From positions 3,370 through 67,369 of the forward strand of contig NZ_JACOPP010000017.1 of NCBI RefSeq assembly GCF_014287895.1: a stretch of 64,000 nt of DNA. The letters are read 5' to 3'. Position 1 is the first letter of the stretch. The number at the start of each line of letters is the position of its first letter. The translations under genes and the position numbers were made by a program. This stretch comes from Lawsonibacter hominis. GTDB lineage: Bacteria; Bacillota; Clostridia; Oscillospirales; Oscillospiraceae. The notes below the pieces were generated by a model that saw only the letters and a list, made by a program, of their open reading frames with translations, did not search any database and was not told where the DNA came from. Of the stretch, positions 8,668 through 16,739 are shown piece by piece.

Positions 8668-8719
8668 GGGGGTATAGCTCAGCTGGGAGCGCGGTACAAG
8701 CGTGTAACAGCACCCCTCA
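8668..8719 (+). repeat. tRNA-Ala 5'-half repeat, copy 2 (52 nt)
   Basis: It has the same design as copy 1: 22 bases identical to the tRNA-Ala 5' half, a divergent middle (GGTACAAGCGTGTAAC in place of GGTTGAAGCGGTTAC) and the same CACCCCTCA end. The conserved ends with a changed middle suggest more than a random fragment. AT-rich 30-45-nt spacers separate all members of the array. Confidence 0.7.
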
Positions 8720-8751
8720 ACAAAACTAAATAAACGTTCTTTCCCACATCT

Positions 8752-8827
<76 letters not shown>

Positions 8828-8847
8828 TATCAAGGGAAAGAACTTTT

Positions 8848-8880
8848 CCTCGCTTCCGAAAGGAAGCGAGGTTTTGTTTT
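8848..8880 (+). terminator. Terminator of the tRNA array
   Basis: A perfect 10-bp stem (8848-8857 with 8862-8871) around a GAAA tetraloop is followed by TTTTGTTTT. The T-run abuts the recombinase stop codon, so the left ICE junction lies at or just before this hairpin. Confidence 0.92.
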
Positions 8881-10496
8881 CATGCGGCGATTTCTACGAT
8901 GTCCAGTCCCAGGCTGAACTGCGTAAAATCAATGTTGAAATCAATGTGCAGCTTATAGCCCCGATAGACCTCCACCCGGCGGATCAGGCAGTTGACGATC
9001 ATTTTCTTTGCCTCCAGGCTGGCCGTGTCGTAAAGATCTGCCCAGGAGATTACATTGTCGTACTGCTCCTCCAGGGAGTGCAAAACGGTCTGCCCTTCCT
9101 CATAGGCGGCTTGTGCGTCCTCAAACTGCTTTTGTAGTTCGGTGCATTTGGCCTCAGCCTCGGACACCATAGAGCCTAGCAGGTCTTTGGAAAAGGTGCT
9201 TTCCCCTCGCAGAGCCTTGATGACTTCCGCTTTGAGCATATCCAGTTCATCGGCTGCCTTGGTGTAGTCGACCCGAATGGAGCGGAGCAGATTTTTTCGT
9301 TCTTCCATCTTTTCCCGATAGCGAGCGTTGACAATCTCGCTTTTCGGGATTGCCTTCATGCGCTCAAAGATTTGCCGCACCAGCTTGTCGATGATCCTGT
9401 CCAGGATATGTGCCGTGTAGCCCGTCTGCCCGTCGCAGTCAGTCTGCTTGCGGGTTTTGCCATAGCAGATGTACCGCACCCGCTTGATTACCCGGTGGGG
9501 ATCTTCTTTACAGGGATAGGCCTTGCCGCTGGTGGTGAGGTTGAGCCGGGCACCACAATGGCCGCAGTACACATTCCCGGACAAGAGCGACTGGCCCGCG
9601 ATGTTGCGGGGAACGGTACGCTCCGTTTCATTGGCCCGGTTAGTACGAATCCGCTGGGCCTCCTCAAACAGTTCCGGCTCTATGATTTGCAGGTGGGGCA
9701 GCACCGGGGAGCGGCTTTCCCCGCTGCGGAGTACGCCGGTATAGGTCAGGTTACAGAGGATGCCCCGGATGGTGGCGTGGTACCACATCTTGCCGCTCCG
9801 GGCCCGGTAGCCCTGGTTATTCAGGTGGGTGGCGATTCGCTGGGCCCCATAGCCCTCATGCACATACTTGTCAAAGACAATGCGGACAACGGCGGCCTCG
9901 GTTTCATTGAGAGCCAGCTCGTAGACCTCATGCTTGCGCTTATTCACGCGCCCGCTTTTCACAAGGTCATAGCCATAGGGGGCGACGCCGCCCTTAAAGC
10001 CTCCATCCTCCACAAGCTGCCCCAGGGCAGTTTTGGTACGTATGGAGGTTTTTTCGCTTTCACCGTCCGCTTGCCAGAACCGGATGTAGTTGGTGAGTTT
10101 GTCGGTGTGGTTGTCAAACCGCTGCTCGCCCTCCTGGGTGCTCCAGACCCGGACGCCGTTCTTGACGAACCATTCCACCACAAAGGGCGTTTCATCCGCG
10201 ATCCGCCCGATGCGGTCAAACATGAACACCAGCAGAATATCAAACTTGCCCTGCCGAGCCCGTTCCTTGATGATTTGCAGCTTGTCCCGGTTTTCCGCCC
10301 GTACCTTGTGACCGGAAACGCCGTCCTCCTGTTCCTCGTGAACAATTGTCCAGCCCATTTTCTCACAAAAGGCGTGGCAGGCTTTCCGCTGCATGGGAAT
10401 GTCGGCCTGGTTTTTATCGTTGTGATCCACCTGCTTATCGGTAGACACCCGGTATAAACAATCAACGCGAGTGCCAGTTATCATTTGATTTTCCAT
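8880..10496 (-). CDS. Large serine recombinase of the outer ICE
   Basis: This 538-residue site-specific recombinase integrates and excises the element through a Ser-DNA link. The N-terminal resolvase domain carries the catalytic Ser in LYRVSTDKQ and the FMFDRIGRIADETPFVVEWF helix region. A recombinase domain follows (about 165-270). Next comes a zinc ribbon with CGHCG and a Cys pair near residue 370, then a coiled coil. The gene sits at the ICE edge beside tRNA-Ala and reads inward. Large serine recombinases do not usually target tRNA genes, so the tRNA may be a neighbour and not the site. Confidence 0.92.
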   Translation of the reverse strand: MENQMITGTRVDCLYRVSTDKQVDHNDKNQADIPMQRKACHAFCEKMGWTIVHEEQEDGVSGHKVRAENRDKLQIIKERARQGKFDILLVFMFDRIGRIADETPFVVEWFVKNGVRVWSTQEGEQRFDNHTDKLTNYIRFWQADGESEKTSIRTKTALGQLVEDGGFKGGVAPYGYDLVKSGRVNKRKHEVYELALNETEAAVVRIVFDKYVHEGYGAQRIATHLNNQGYRARSGKMWYHATIRGILCNLTYTGVLRSGESRSPVLPHLQIIEPELFEEAQRIRTNRANETERTVPRNIAGQSLLSGNVYCGHCGARLNLTTSGKAYPCKEDPHRVIKRVRYICYGKTRKQTDCDGQTGYTAHILDRIIDKLVRQIFERMKAIPKSEIVNARYREKMEERKNLLRSIRVDYTKAADELDMLKAEVIKALRGESTFSKDLLGSMVSEAEAKCTELQKQFEDAQAAYEEGQTVLHSLEEQYDNVISWADLYDTASLEAKKMIVNCLIRRVEVYRGYKLHIDFNIDFTQFSLGLDIVEIAA

Positions 10497-10569
10497 GTAT
10501 AAGCCATCCTTTCAAATGTCATTTAGGCAGGTGAAAAGAGGCTTTTTGTACGCAGGATTTTTGAACTTG

Positions 10570-10782
10570 TCAAGGTGCATAGGGACTACCCCCACCATTA
10601 TTATCCCTCTGTTCCGAGGGCTTGACAAGGATGACTCCGGGCCGGGGGGATGAGGTCTGCGCCACAAAGGACGAAAGCAAAATCTGCTTGACCTGCCCGA
10701 TGGCCGTTGTGTTTTGTGACTCTGCAAAGGTGGCGGATATTTCAAACCCATCAATGGCAAAAACGGCATTTGCTTTTGGCAT
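10570..10782 (-). CDS. TnpW-like small transposon protein
   Basis: A 70-residue protein beginning MPKANAVFAIDGFEISATF and containing QNTTAIGQVKQILLSSF, a pattern I associate with the TnpW family found next to serine recombinases in Tn4451/Tn1549-like elements. It has a good ribosome binding site (GAGGAGG). The role in recombination is unproven; a directionality or accessory function is inference. It is the last small gene before the recombinase. Confidence 0.7.
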   Translation of the reverse strand: MPKANAVFAIDGFEISATFAESQNTTAIGQVKQILLSSFVAQTSSPRPGVILVKPSEQRDNNGGGSPYAP

Positions 10783-10840
10783 ATACGGCCTCCTCTCTCA
10801 TGGACGGACTGACATAAACAAACTCCCCGTTGTCCCGTGG

Positions 10841-10890
10841 GGCAAGGAACAGGGCCAGCACCGTTTCCGATGCTGGCCCTGTTCCTTGCC
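10841..10890. repeat. Perfect 20-bp inverted repeat with 10-nt loop
   Basis: Bases 10841-10860 are the exact complement of 10871-10890, with loop CCGTTTCCGA. The 3' arm is followed two bases later by dispersed palindrome copy 1. No T-run follows on either strand, so it is not an ordinary terminator. Confidence 0.85.
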
Positions 10891-10893
10891 TCA

Positions 10894-10918
10894 CTTCTGG
10901 ACAAAGTGTCCATAGGTC
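10894..10918. repeat. Dispersed palindrome, copy 1 (degenerate)
   Basis: The core TGGACA-AAG-TGTCCA (10898-10912) is intact; the right arm has TAGG where the consensus has GAAG. It is one of 11 copies restricted to the outer ICE. Confidence 0.75.
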
Positions 10919-11193
10919 TAAAGATGGGGCCGCCGCGCTCATTTCCTTGGCCTGTCGTTAGACAGCAATACTCGGCGCAACGGCCCCGCGCAAAGGGGCG
11001 GCGGCCCGGACGGTCAGGCGGCCAGCCTGACCCGGCGGATCGTGGCCGTGGGATGGCCTGTCCCACTTGCGGCGCTGGTGTCAGACACCCGCCGCTAAGC
11101 TCCCCACGCTATATCGGGGCCCCGGTGTCCATTTGCGGAGAGGAACCTCCTCTCATATACCCCCAGAAAAAAGGGGCCAAATGGAGATGGCAA

Positions 11194-11616
11194 TTAGAAA
11201 TTTTCCTGCAAATATTTTTTCATCTGCTTGATACCGCTCTCCACCGAGTGCCGGACGGCGCTTTTGTCTACGCCCTCTTCGCGGGCGATCTGACGGTAGC
11301 TTTTGCCCAGAATCAAATAGGCGTCCACGCGGCGCCCCTGGATCTCCGGCAGAGAATTGAGGGCGTTCCACAGACGAAAGAACAACTCCTTGCGATCCAT
11401 GAGTTCCTGGGGGCTGGGCTCGTGCAGGCAGGCGGAATATTCGATCCCATCGTCACAATCCAGGGAATAATAAGCCTTGTTGTAGCGCGCCCGTTCCGTA
11501 TGGGCGGCTTCGCGCCGCCTGCTGGCCATGAGCTCCTCGGCCACTTCGTCAGAAACCTCTGTGTATTCATCGTGGGTGTACCACGGGTAAAAGTCTTTCA
11601 GATTGATGGTCGTCAT
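11194..11616 (-). CDS. Sigma-70-like ICE regulatory protein
   Basis: This 140-residue protein has a C-terminal sigma region 4-type helix-turn-helix (ILGKSYRQIAREEGVDKSAVRHSVESGIKQM, split around residues 106-136). The N-terminal half is polar and unassigned (DFYPWYTHDEYTEV). Small sigma-like proteins of this kind are common regulators in Firmicutes ICEs and phages. The start has GGAGG at good spacing. It may control excision or transfer genes; that is inference. Confidence 0.75.
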   Translation of the reverse strand: MTTINLKDFYPWYTHDEYTEVSDEVAEELMASRRREAAHTERARYNKAYYSLDCDDGIEYSACLHEPSPQELMDRKELFFRLWNALNSLPEIQGRRVDAYLILGKSYRQIAREEGVDKSAVRHSVESGIKQMKKYLQENF

Positions 11617-11922
11617 TTGTAATTCCTCCGTTCAGATGGTTAGGGGGTGAATGGCAATCTGAACGGGGGAAGGTGGAGAGCGGCATCGAAACTCAACTCG
11701 TTTCTTTTTTCTTGATATGAATCGCAGTACACTTTGTTTTCCGTACCGAACTTCTATGCAACATTGAAATTCACATTCGACAACTCAGAAAACCAAAGTG
11801 GCCTGGGATTCATCGAAACCTCCCTTCACCAAACAAATGAATTGTAATACCTAAAAAAGGCGCACTGTGATGAATTTAGTCAGAAAAGAGTGTATTGTAA
11901 AATATTTTTGAGGTGAATTACA
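11617..11922. other. AT-rich divergent intergenic region
   Basis: It separates the minus-strand sigma-like gene from the plus-strand XRE gene and must contain promoters for both. An AT-rich stretch near 11897-11912 could hold the XRE -10. No clear repeat or further gene is visible. Confidence 0.4.
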
Positions 11923-12273
11923 ATGCAATCTTATTCTAGGCCTTTAGGCGACGCAGTAAAGCGTGCGCGAGCTGAACTTGGTTTCACCCAGAATCAAGTT
12001 GCAGAAGCGGCAGATATTGATGTGCGTACAGTACTGAACATAGAGAACTATAAAGGCAATCCTAAAATGGAAGTGCTCTTCCCTCTTGTACGTGTGTTGA
12101 AAATGGACTCTAGAGAGATTTTCTATCCAGAAATGCGTCGTGAAAGTCCAGCAATTCGCCGGTTGCGCTTCTTGATAGAAGAATGTAGCGAAGAAGAAGC
12201 AGAGGCTTTAGCACCTGCGATAGAGTCTATTCTGTCTGTATTGAGATCAAAAACAGCTGCTACGGTTGGCTAA
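11923..12273 (+). CDS. XRE-family transcriptional regulator
   Basis: This 116-residue DNA-binding protein has a helix-turn-helix at residues about 8-62 (LGDAVKRARAELGFTQNQVA then DIDVRTVLNIENYKGNP). The C-terminal part is acidic and helical. It has TGAGGTG eight bases before the ATG. It is transcribed against the surrounding ICE genes, as ICE repressors often are. Targets are unknown. Confidence 0.85.
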   Translation: MQSYSRPLGDAVKRARAELGFTQNQVAEAADIDVRTVLNIENYKGNPKMEVLFPLVRVLKMDSREIFYPEMRRESPAIRRLRFLIEECSEEEAEALAPAIESILSVLRSKTAATVG

Positions 12274-12326
12274 TCATAAAAAAGAGAGCCTGCGTCCCTT
12301 ATATTGGGGAAGCAGGCTCTTCATGC

Positions 12327-12572
12327 CTAAGTGTCAGGCTCTTTGCTTACTACCATTTTCAGTTGTACGACATCTACCCTGATTTCCTTTTTACATTTAG
12401 GGCAGTAAAGGGGGAATTTCACAAGGACAGTATCTGCAAATATTTTTGTTCGTGTCTTTCCACCACAAATTGGGCAGCAAACCCACAGTGAGCCTTGTTG
12501 ATCGTTTTTTACTGGTTCTATTCCGTCGTGTCTCTGCGTTAATCGGCGGGATCTATCAGACGAAATATACAT
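12327..12572 (-). CDS. Cysteine-rich KTR-domain protein
   Basis: This 81-residue zinc-ribbon-like protein has two CxxC knuckles, CPICGGKTRTKI and CPKCKKEIRV, and the family's KTR triad, ending KEPDT. The family is widespread in Firmicutes conjugative elements, often near tetracycline resistance genes, with no known function. The start is uncertain because the Shine-Dalgarno-like GAGGG directly abuts the ATG. A short hairpin-poor interval separates it from the anti-sigma gene. Confidence 0.8.
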   Translation of the reverse strand: MYISSDRSRRLTQRHDGIEPVKNDQQGSLWVCCPICGGKTRTKIFADTVLVKFPLYCPKCKKEIRVDVVQLKMVVSKEPDT

Positions 12573-12584
12573 ACCCTCAAAAGG

Positions 12585-13646
12585 TCAGTTGGCTTCAAGC
12601 GAGATTTGATGATTTCCGTATTTCACATAGTCTACCTGAGACAGATCCAACGGAGCGGCGAACACATAATACTCCATGCCTTCCATACCCGCAGTCTCAC
12701 TAATAGCTACTGTGGAGCCGTCCTTTAAGACAACTTCCAAGGGACCGACATACGGAACAATGCGGTTGTTGTTAGGTTCTGTAGCGGAGTAACTGAAAGT
12801 AAGGCTCAAAGGCGAAAGAGTTAGGTTCTCCAGCGTACTGGTATATCCGTATTCTTCATCCGTCCAGGTCAGGCCAGCCGTATCCAGCGAGAGTATCTCG
12901 GTATCATTATAAAGGGTAATGTCGAAGGAAAACTCTCCACTCAGAATTTGAGTATATTCCTTTTCGGGAGTCTGAAGCCATAGCCCATGAAGGGTAAGCT
13001 GCTTGGACACCTCGTCATTGAAACGGACATCGGTTCCGGTTTGAGCTCCAATCCAGATAACAACTTCTTTCAAATTATCCTGGGGATTTTCATCAGGGAG
13101 CCAATCACATTTGAGGATGTAACCACTATCGGAATAGGCACCATCCTCAAAGGTAAGCTCCAATGCTTCACCAGGCCCAAAAAGCTGGTAGCATCCATCT
13201 GTCTTGCTATCATAATCGGGTAGAATCATATCTTCCGGTGCCTTGATCTGGAGACGGAGATAGTAAACGTTTTCGTCGGCCAGAGCTGCAATAGGTGTAA
13301 TGGTTGTGCCGTTGCTGGTTACACCATTCTCAAAAGTCTTTCCCATCTGGTCAATGACCTGAATCTGGCCATCCGAAAGAGAGCCATTCTTTTCAGCAAA
13401 GAAATTCTGAAGCAGCGCTCCCGCACCGAGTACATGACCAACTGCCAACGCAGAAACAGTAAGTGTAGAAATGATTGCTGCAACCGCCAAAAAACGAAGT
13501 GGACGGACGTGTTTCCGCGGTTTATTCATTGATACTTTATTCATAGTTAACTCCTTAATCCGTGACGAGGAGTAAGGAGTAGTAATGCCCAAATCCAAAC
13601 CCTCTACCGGGTATGAATCCAGCAAATCGGAAATATTACGCTTCAT
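12585..13646 (-). CDS. DUF4179-type membrane anti-sigma factor
   Basis: This 353-residue protein has a cytoplasmic N-terminus, one membrane segment at about residues 50-72 (RFLAVAAIISTLTVSALAVGH split) and a large extracytoplasmic beta-rich domain. The layout is that of DUF4179 proteins, which pair with ECF sigma factors encoded directly upstream, as here. It would bind and hold the sigma factor until an external signal arrives. I chose ATG 13646, which overlaps the sigma gene end, over a TTG two codons earlier. Confidence 0.82.
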   Translation of the reverse strand: MKRNISDLLDSYPVEGLDLGITTPYSSSRIKELTMNKVSMNKPRKHVRPLRFLAVAAIISTLTVSALAVGHVLGAGALLQNFFAEKNGSLSDGQIQVIDQMGKTFENGVTSNGTTITPIAALADENVYYLRLQIKAPEDMILPDYDSKTDGCYQLFGPGEALELTFEDGAYSDSGYILKCDWLPDENPQDNLKEVVIWIGAQTGTDVRFNDEVSKQLTLHGLWLQTPEKEYTQILSGEFSFDITLYNDTEILSLDTAGLTWTDEEYGYTSTLENLTLSPLSLTFSYSATEPNNNRIVPYVGPLEVVLKDGSTVAISETAGMEGMEYYVFAAPLDLSQVDYVKYGNHQISLEAN

Positions 13647-14187
13647 TAACAAATCCCTTCCTCGTCAGTATTTCTTTTAGTTTTGCGCGACCTCTTCTAA
13701 GCCTGGTTTTGATGGTTGATTCATTGATTGCCATGCTAAGGGAGATCTCTTGAATCGTTTGAGCGTAGTAATAATATCGTAAAAAAATCTCTTGATCTTG
13801 TTCTGGCAACGATTGGATTGCTTTACGAACGAGCTGTTGCTCCTCGGCCTGCTCAACATCATTCAGCGGATCATTGGGGCCGGGAATATCAAGAAAATCA
13901 TCTTCTAGTGGAAGAGTTTTTCCCATCTTCCGTAACTTGTTTTTTGCTTTATTTCTCGCAACGGCAGCAAGCCACCCTTTTACAAAACCCGGTTTCAATT
14001 CGGATGATTGCTGCCATGCAGCCAGAAATACATCTGATACGACCTCCTCTCCGTCCTCCTGGGACATAGCACCGCGAAGAATATTCCATACCACAGTAGA
14101 AACATAAGGTATGTAAATATCCATAAGTGATTCTAGCCCAGACGGATCACCGGTTTGCATTTTATGCAATATGGCATCTTCTCTCAT
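13636..14187 (-). CDS. ECF-type RNA polymerase sigma factor
   Basis: This 183-residue sigma factor has region 2 near residues 15-80 (YIPYVSTVVWNILRG, EEVVSDVFLAAWQQ) and region 4 near 125-175 (QSLPEQDQEIFLRYYYY, SMAINESTIKTRLRRGRAKL). It overlaps the anti-sigma gene by 11 bases, a typical coupled pair. The two genes are less GC-rich than the ICE transfer genes and look like cargo of the element. Confidence 0.88.
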   Translation of the reverse strand: MREDAILHKMQTGDPSGLESLMDIYIPYVSTVVWNILRGAMSQEDGEEVVSDVFLAAWQQSSELKPGFVKGWLAAVARNKAKNKLRKMGKTLPLEDDFLDIPGPNDPLNDVEQAEEQQLVRKAIQSLPEQDQEIFLRYYYYAQTIQEISLSMAINESTIKTRLRRGRAKLKEILTRKGFVNEA

Positions 14188-14279
14188 AAGAAAGGCTCCT
14201 AACTGTCTTTGAAAGCTGCTTTCGCTTATAATATCACACCATTTTGATGCTAGGTTTCAAAAATTTTTGCTTTTGACGG

Positions 14280-14450
14280 CTACTGAAATCGGTAGCAGTT
14301 TTGGGAATATTCATCGATGAATTTGAGATATTGTTCACGGCTCGTAATTTCTAACGGTAGTCCGTTTTCCGTAGTATGAAATGATACAATGTGATTTTCC
14401 TCGTCAATCCATACGCGCCATGATTCGCACAGATCTTTTTCTACTTCCAT
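14280..14450 (-). CDS. Small protein of unknown function (56 aa)
   Basis: A 56-residue open frame starting MEVEKDLCESWRVWIDEENH and ending CYRFQ has GGAGGG seven bases before its ATG. It is acidic with no signal or membrane segment. Composition and the ribosome site suggest a real gene. It is co-directional with, and 93 bases upstream of, the sigma/anti-sigma pair. I do not recognise it. Confidence 0.6.
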   Translation of the reverse strand: MEVEKDLCESWRVWIDEENHIVSFHTTENGLPLEITSREQYLKFIDEYSQNCYRFQ

Positions 14451-14639
14451 TCAGTATCCCTCCATCTACCATGGTTGCTTAAGAAAATTCTTTATAAAGT
14501 TGATTGTTGCAATAAGGACAGAATTTGTTTTATATCGCCTCGCATCACTAATATCACATAAAAACTGTGCGTAGTTTCAAAAATTAAAGAGGAAATATAT
14601 GGAATATATAGCGCGTGTGGCATTGCAATTTTGGCAAGC

Positions 14640-14748
14640 AATTCGGGTGTGGCCACACTCCGAAATTTTCACAGGCCGCAGGCCCGTGAAAATGCTTGTT
14701 GGGGAGCTCCCCAAACCCGCTGAACTTCTGGACACTTTGTCCAGAAGT
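14640..14748 (-). other. Putative oriT of the outer ICE (MobP type)
   Basis: Downstream of the relaxase, the minus strand carries GGGTTTGGGGA, then CTCCCCAACAAG (14695-14718), an ATTTTCAC/GTGAAAAT inverted repeat (about 14665-14693) and GTGTGGCCACAC. The same GGGTTTGGGGA...CTCCCCAACAAG block occurs at 44698-44725 next to the second MobP-type relaxase, which supports an oriT call for both. The nick site cannot be placed from sequence alone. Confidence 0.6.
14724..14748. repeat. Dispersed palindrome, copy 2 (perfect)
   Basis: Perfect 11-bp arms ACTTCTGGACA and TGTCCAGAAGT around CTT. It lies between the oriT-like region and the end of the relaxase gene. Confidence 0.9.
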
Positions 14749-14782
14749 CCCGGCGCAAGCGCCTGTTGTCGGTGGCCCGGCG

Positions 14783-16189
14783 CTAACGCTCCTGGGCCTT
14801 ATTTTTTTGCTCGTCCGCGTGGCCGAGCAGGTGATCGATATTCGCCTTGACTGCTACGGCCTGCCGCATATCCGCCTGGGCCTTGCGGTATTCCGCATAA
14901 AGGGCCTTTTTCTTTTCGGAGAGTTCCCGGTGCTCCTTTTTCAGCGTGTCCATTTTAGGGAGCTTTGCCCCGCCCAAAAGCTCACTCATGGCCACCTTTG
15001 CCATCCGGTAGTCTGCCAGCTCCGCCTCGTGCTGGGCCAGATATTTTCTGCTATACCGGGCCGCTTTGTAGCCGTCAAACACGGGCCGCGTCTTTGCGTA
15101 CTGCACCACCGCGCCCATGAGCTCGGAGGTTTTGGAAAGGGTGGCCTCCGTGTCCCGCAGCTCCTCGGCCAGCTTGTGAGCCCGATCCACCGCCGCCTCG
15201 GTGCTTGCCACAAGAGCCTCGTAATCGGCAAGCCCATGCTCCCGGAGATACAGGAGTGCGGCGGCCATCTGCTTTATGTTATAGACTTTGGCCCACCGCT
15301 CATAGGCCGGGCCCTTGCCCTGGGCCATGCGTTCTTGAATGTCGATGATCAGATTGACGCGCCGGGCTGGGGCTGGGCTATCCTGGGGGAGCTCTGGGAT
15401 GGGCCGCTCCCCGGCAATTGCCGCCCGGATGTCATCGGGATCGAAACCTGGGCCCAGGGTGGATGCCCGCAGGCGGGTGTACTTATCCTGCCCCGGCACA
15501 AGGAACGAGATTGCACCGCCCCGCCCCTGCTTCACTTGAAAGCCGGACTCCTCCATGAGTCGCAGAAACGCCGGGAAGTCGGCGGGCTTTTGCTCCAGAG
15601 CCGCCACGATCCCCAGCCGCACCCGCTGCTGGGCCGAGGGCGGCTTTTCTCCGATCCATTGTCCATAGTGGAGAAAGCGGCCCTTGCTGTGCTGCTTCGG
15701 ATTTTGAATGACAGACAGCTCGTGCTCAATGCACACCCGGTCAGAAAGCCGCCGCACCGCAAAGCTGGAGCCAATGAAGTTATGGAATTTCCGGGAACAG
15801 TCCTGGGCGGTGGAGTTGTAATAGATGTGGTTGTGAATGTGGCCCTTGTCAATGTGGGTACAGACAAAGAACTGATACTTGCCCTTTGTCCAGCGCATGG
15901 CTGTTTCATAGCCGATTTTGTTTGCCTCCTCCGGCGTGACCTCACCGGGCGGGAACGCCTGCCGGATCTGAAAGAACAGGGCCCCGCGCTCCACGGCCCG
16001 GCCCGTTTCCGCCTGGTACTGGCTTTTCAGCAGCAGGAACTCAGCGGGGGCGGATGCCGGATCACAGAGATAGGCAGACACGGCCCCCAGCTTTTTCGGA
16101 TTGAGCCCATAGGCAAACCGCTCCTCCATCGTCTGGATGGCCGTTTTCCCAGCGGCTACCTTATAGGGCCGGATGTAGGTTGTAGCGAT
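14783..16189 (-). CDS. MobP-type relaxase of the outer ICE
   Basis: The relaxase/mobilisation nuclease nicks oriT and pilots the transferred strand. The histidine-triad motif THIDKGHIHNHIYYN lies near residue 110, followed by FHNFIGSSFAVRRLSDRVC. The C-terminal half is a long helical region. The first ATG in frame is at 16129, but relaxases of this family begin MATTxI, and exactly that sequence (ATTYIRPYKVAAGKTAIQT) is encoded upstream. AAAGGAGG stands seven bases before ATC at 16187-16189. I therefore take ATC as the start (468 aa). If ATC does not initiate, the protein lacks its first 20 residues. Confidence 0.85.
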   Translation of the reverse strand: MATTYIRPYKVAAGKTAIQTMEERFAYGLNPKKLGAVSAYLCDPASAPAEFLLLKSQYQAETGRAVERGALFFQIRQAFPPGEVTPEEANKIGYETAMRWTKGKYQFFVCTHIDKGHIHNHIYYNSTAQDCSRKFHNFIGSSFAVRRLSDRVCIEHELSVIQNPKQHSKGRFLHYGQWIGEKPPSAQQRVRLGIVAALEQKPADFPAFLRLMEESGFQVKQGRGGAISFLVPGQDKYTRLRASTLGPGFDPDDIRAAIAGERPIPELPQDSPAPARRVNLIIDIQERMAQGKGPAYERWAKVYNIKQMAAALLYLREHGLADYEALVASTEAAVDRAHKLAEELRDTEATLSKTSELMGAVVQYAKTRPVFDGYKAARYSRKYLAQHEAELADYRMAKVAMSELLGGAKLPKMDTLKKEHRELSEKKKALYAEYRKAQADMRQAVAVKANIDHLLGHADEQKNKAQER

Positions 16190-16212
16190 AGCCGCACCTC
16201 CTTTCCCAGCAG

Positions 16213-16248
16213 AAAAAACGGGCGGCGGTCTGTTCCACCCGCCGCCCG
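16213..16248 (-). terminator. Terminator between the CD1845-type gene and the relaxase
   Basis: On the minus strand, a 10-bp GC stem (16239-16248 with 16219-16228) is followed by a run of six T. Dispersed palindrome copy 3 lies immediately upstream of it. Confidence 0.75.
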
Positions 16249-16250
16249 GA

Positions 16251-16275
16251 ACTTCTGGACAAAGCGTCCAGAAGT
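16251..16275. repeat. Dispersed palindrome, copy 3
   Basis: Arms ACTTCTGGAC and GTCCAGAAGT are intact; the centre is AAAGC, with one base changed from the consensus. It lies directly after the stop of the CD1845-type gene. Confidence 0.9.
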
Positions 16276-16276
16276 A

Positions 16277-16567
16277 TCAGCTTGCCATAAAGTCCATCGC
16301 CGCATACTTTACACCATACAGGCGCTCCACCAGCCAGCCGCCCAGGGCCGGGAGCCCAAAGGGGGAAACCAGGAACGCCAGCACCAGCATGGCGATACAC
16401 CCGGTATGCAGCCCTGCAAAAAAGGCGCAGGCCGCCAGCAGGACGAAAACCGTACACGCCAGCCAGCACACCGCCCCCGCTATGCAGGAGAGGAACGAGA
16501 GCACCGCCACAGTGAGCATCAGCGCCAGAACAAAGGGGGCTGCGATAATTTTTATGATTGTCCGCAT
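16277..16567 (-). CDS. CD1845-type small membrane protein of ICEs
   Basis: This 96-residue hydrophobic protein has two or three membrane segments (LALMLTVAVLSFLSCIAGAV, then CTVFVLLAACAFFAG and IAMLVLAFLVSPFG). Homologues occur in Clostridiales ICEs near the relaxase. The role is unknown; a part in transfer is inferred from location only. GGAGG is eight bases before ATG. Confidence 0.7.
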   Translation of the reverse strand: MRTIIKIIAAPFVLALMLTVAVLSFLSCIAGAVCWLACTVFVLLAACAFFAGLHTGCIAMLVLAFLVSPFGLPALGGWLVERLYGVKYAAMDFMAS

Positions 16568-16677
16568 CGTTCATACCTCCTACAAAAGTTCGTTATTTGC
16601 CTCTATATGTATATTATAACTCCGCAGGAGAGGGCCAACAAGGATGCCTCCAAGCCCTTATAAAGCAAAGAGAATAT

Positions 16678-16706
16678 TTGACGTGAACCCAGAAAAATGG
16701 TAAAAT
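16678..16706 (+). promoter_or_regulatory. Promoter of the TIR-like/membrane protein pair
   Basis: TTGACG (16678-16683), a 17-nt spacer and TAAAAT (16701-16706) lie 34 bases before the TIR-like gene. The pair thus has its own strong promoter and does not depend on ICE transcription, which runs the other way. Confidence 0.8.
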
Positions 16707-16739
16707 TATCTTAATATAGTTTATAAGGGGTGATTGTTC

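Larger units (their letters stand above)
10783..11193. other. Non-coding, hairpin-rich stretch of the ICE left end
   Basis: No credible gene is seen. The stretch holds a perfect 20-bp stem (10841-10890), palindrome copy 1 (10894-10918), a GGTCAGGC/GCCTGACC hairpin (11012-11032), a GCCCC/GGGGC hairpin near 10983 and GGAGAGGA/TCCTCTC near 11140. It lies between the sigma-like gene and the TnpW-like gene. A structured RNA or a regulatory or recombination region is possible. Confidence 0.5.

Noticed and set aside
14696..16663. Long plus-strand frames opposite the relaxase gene (also 20813-24953 and 43081-44391)
   Set aside because: They mirror GC-rich minus-strand genes with clear motifs, lack ribosome sites and have no recognisable domain.
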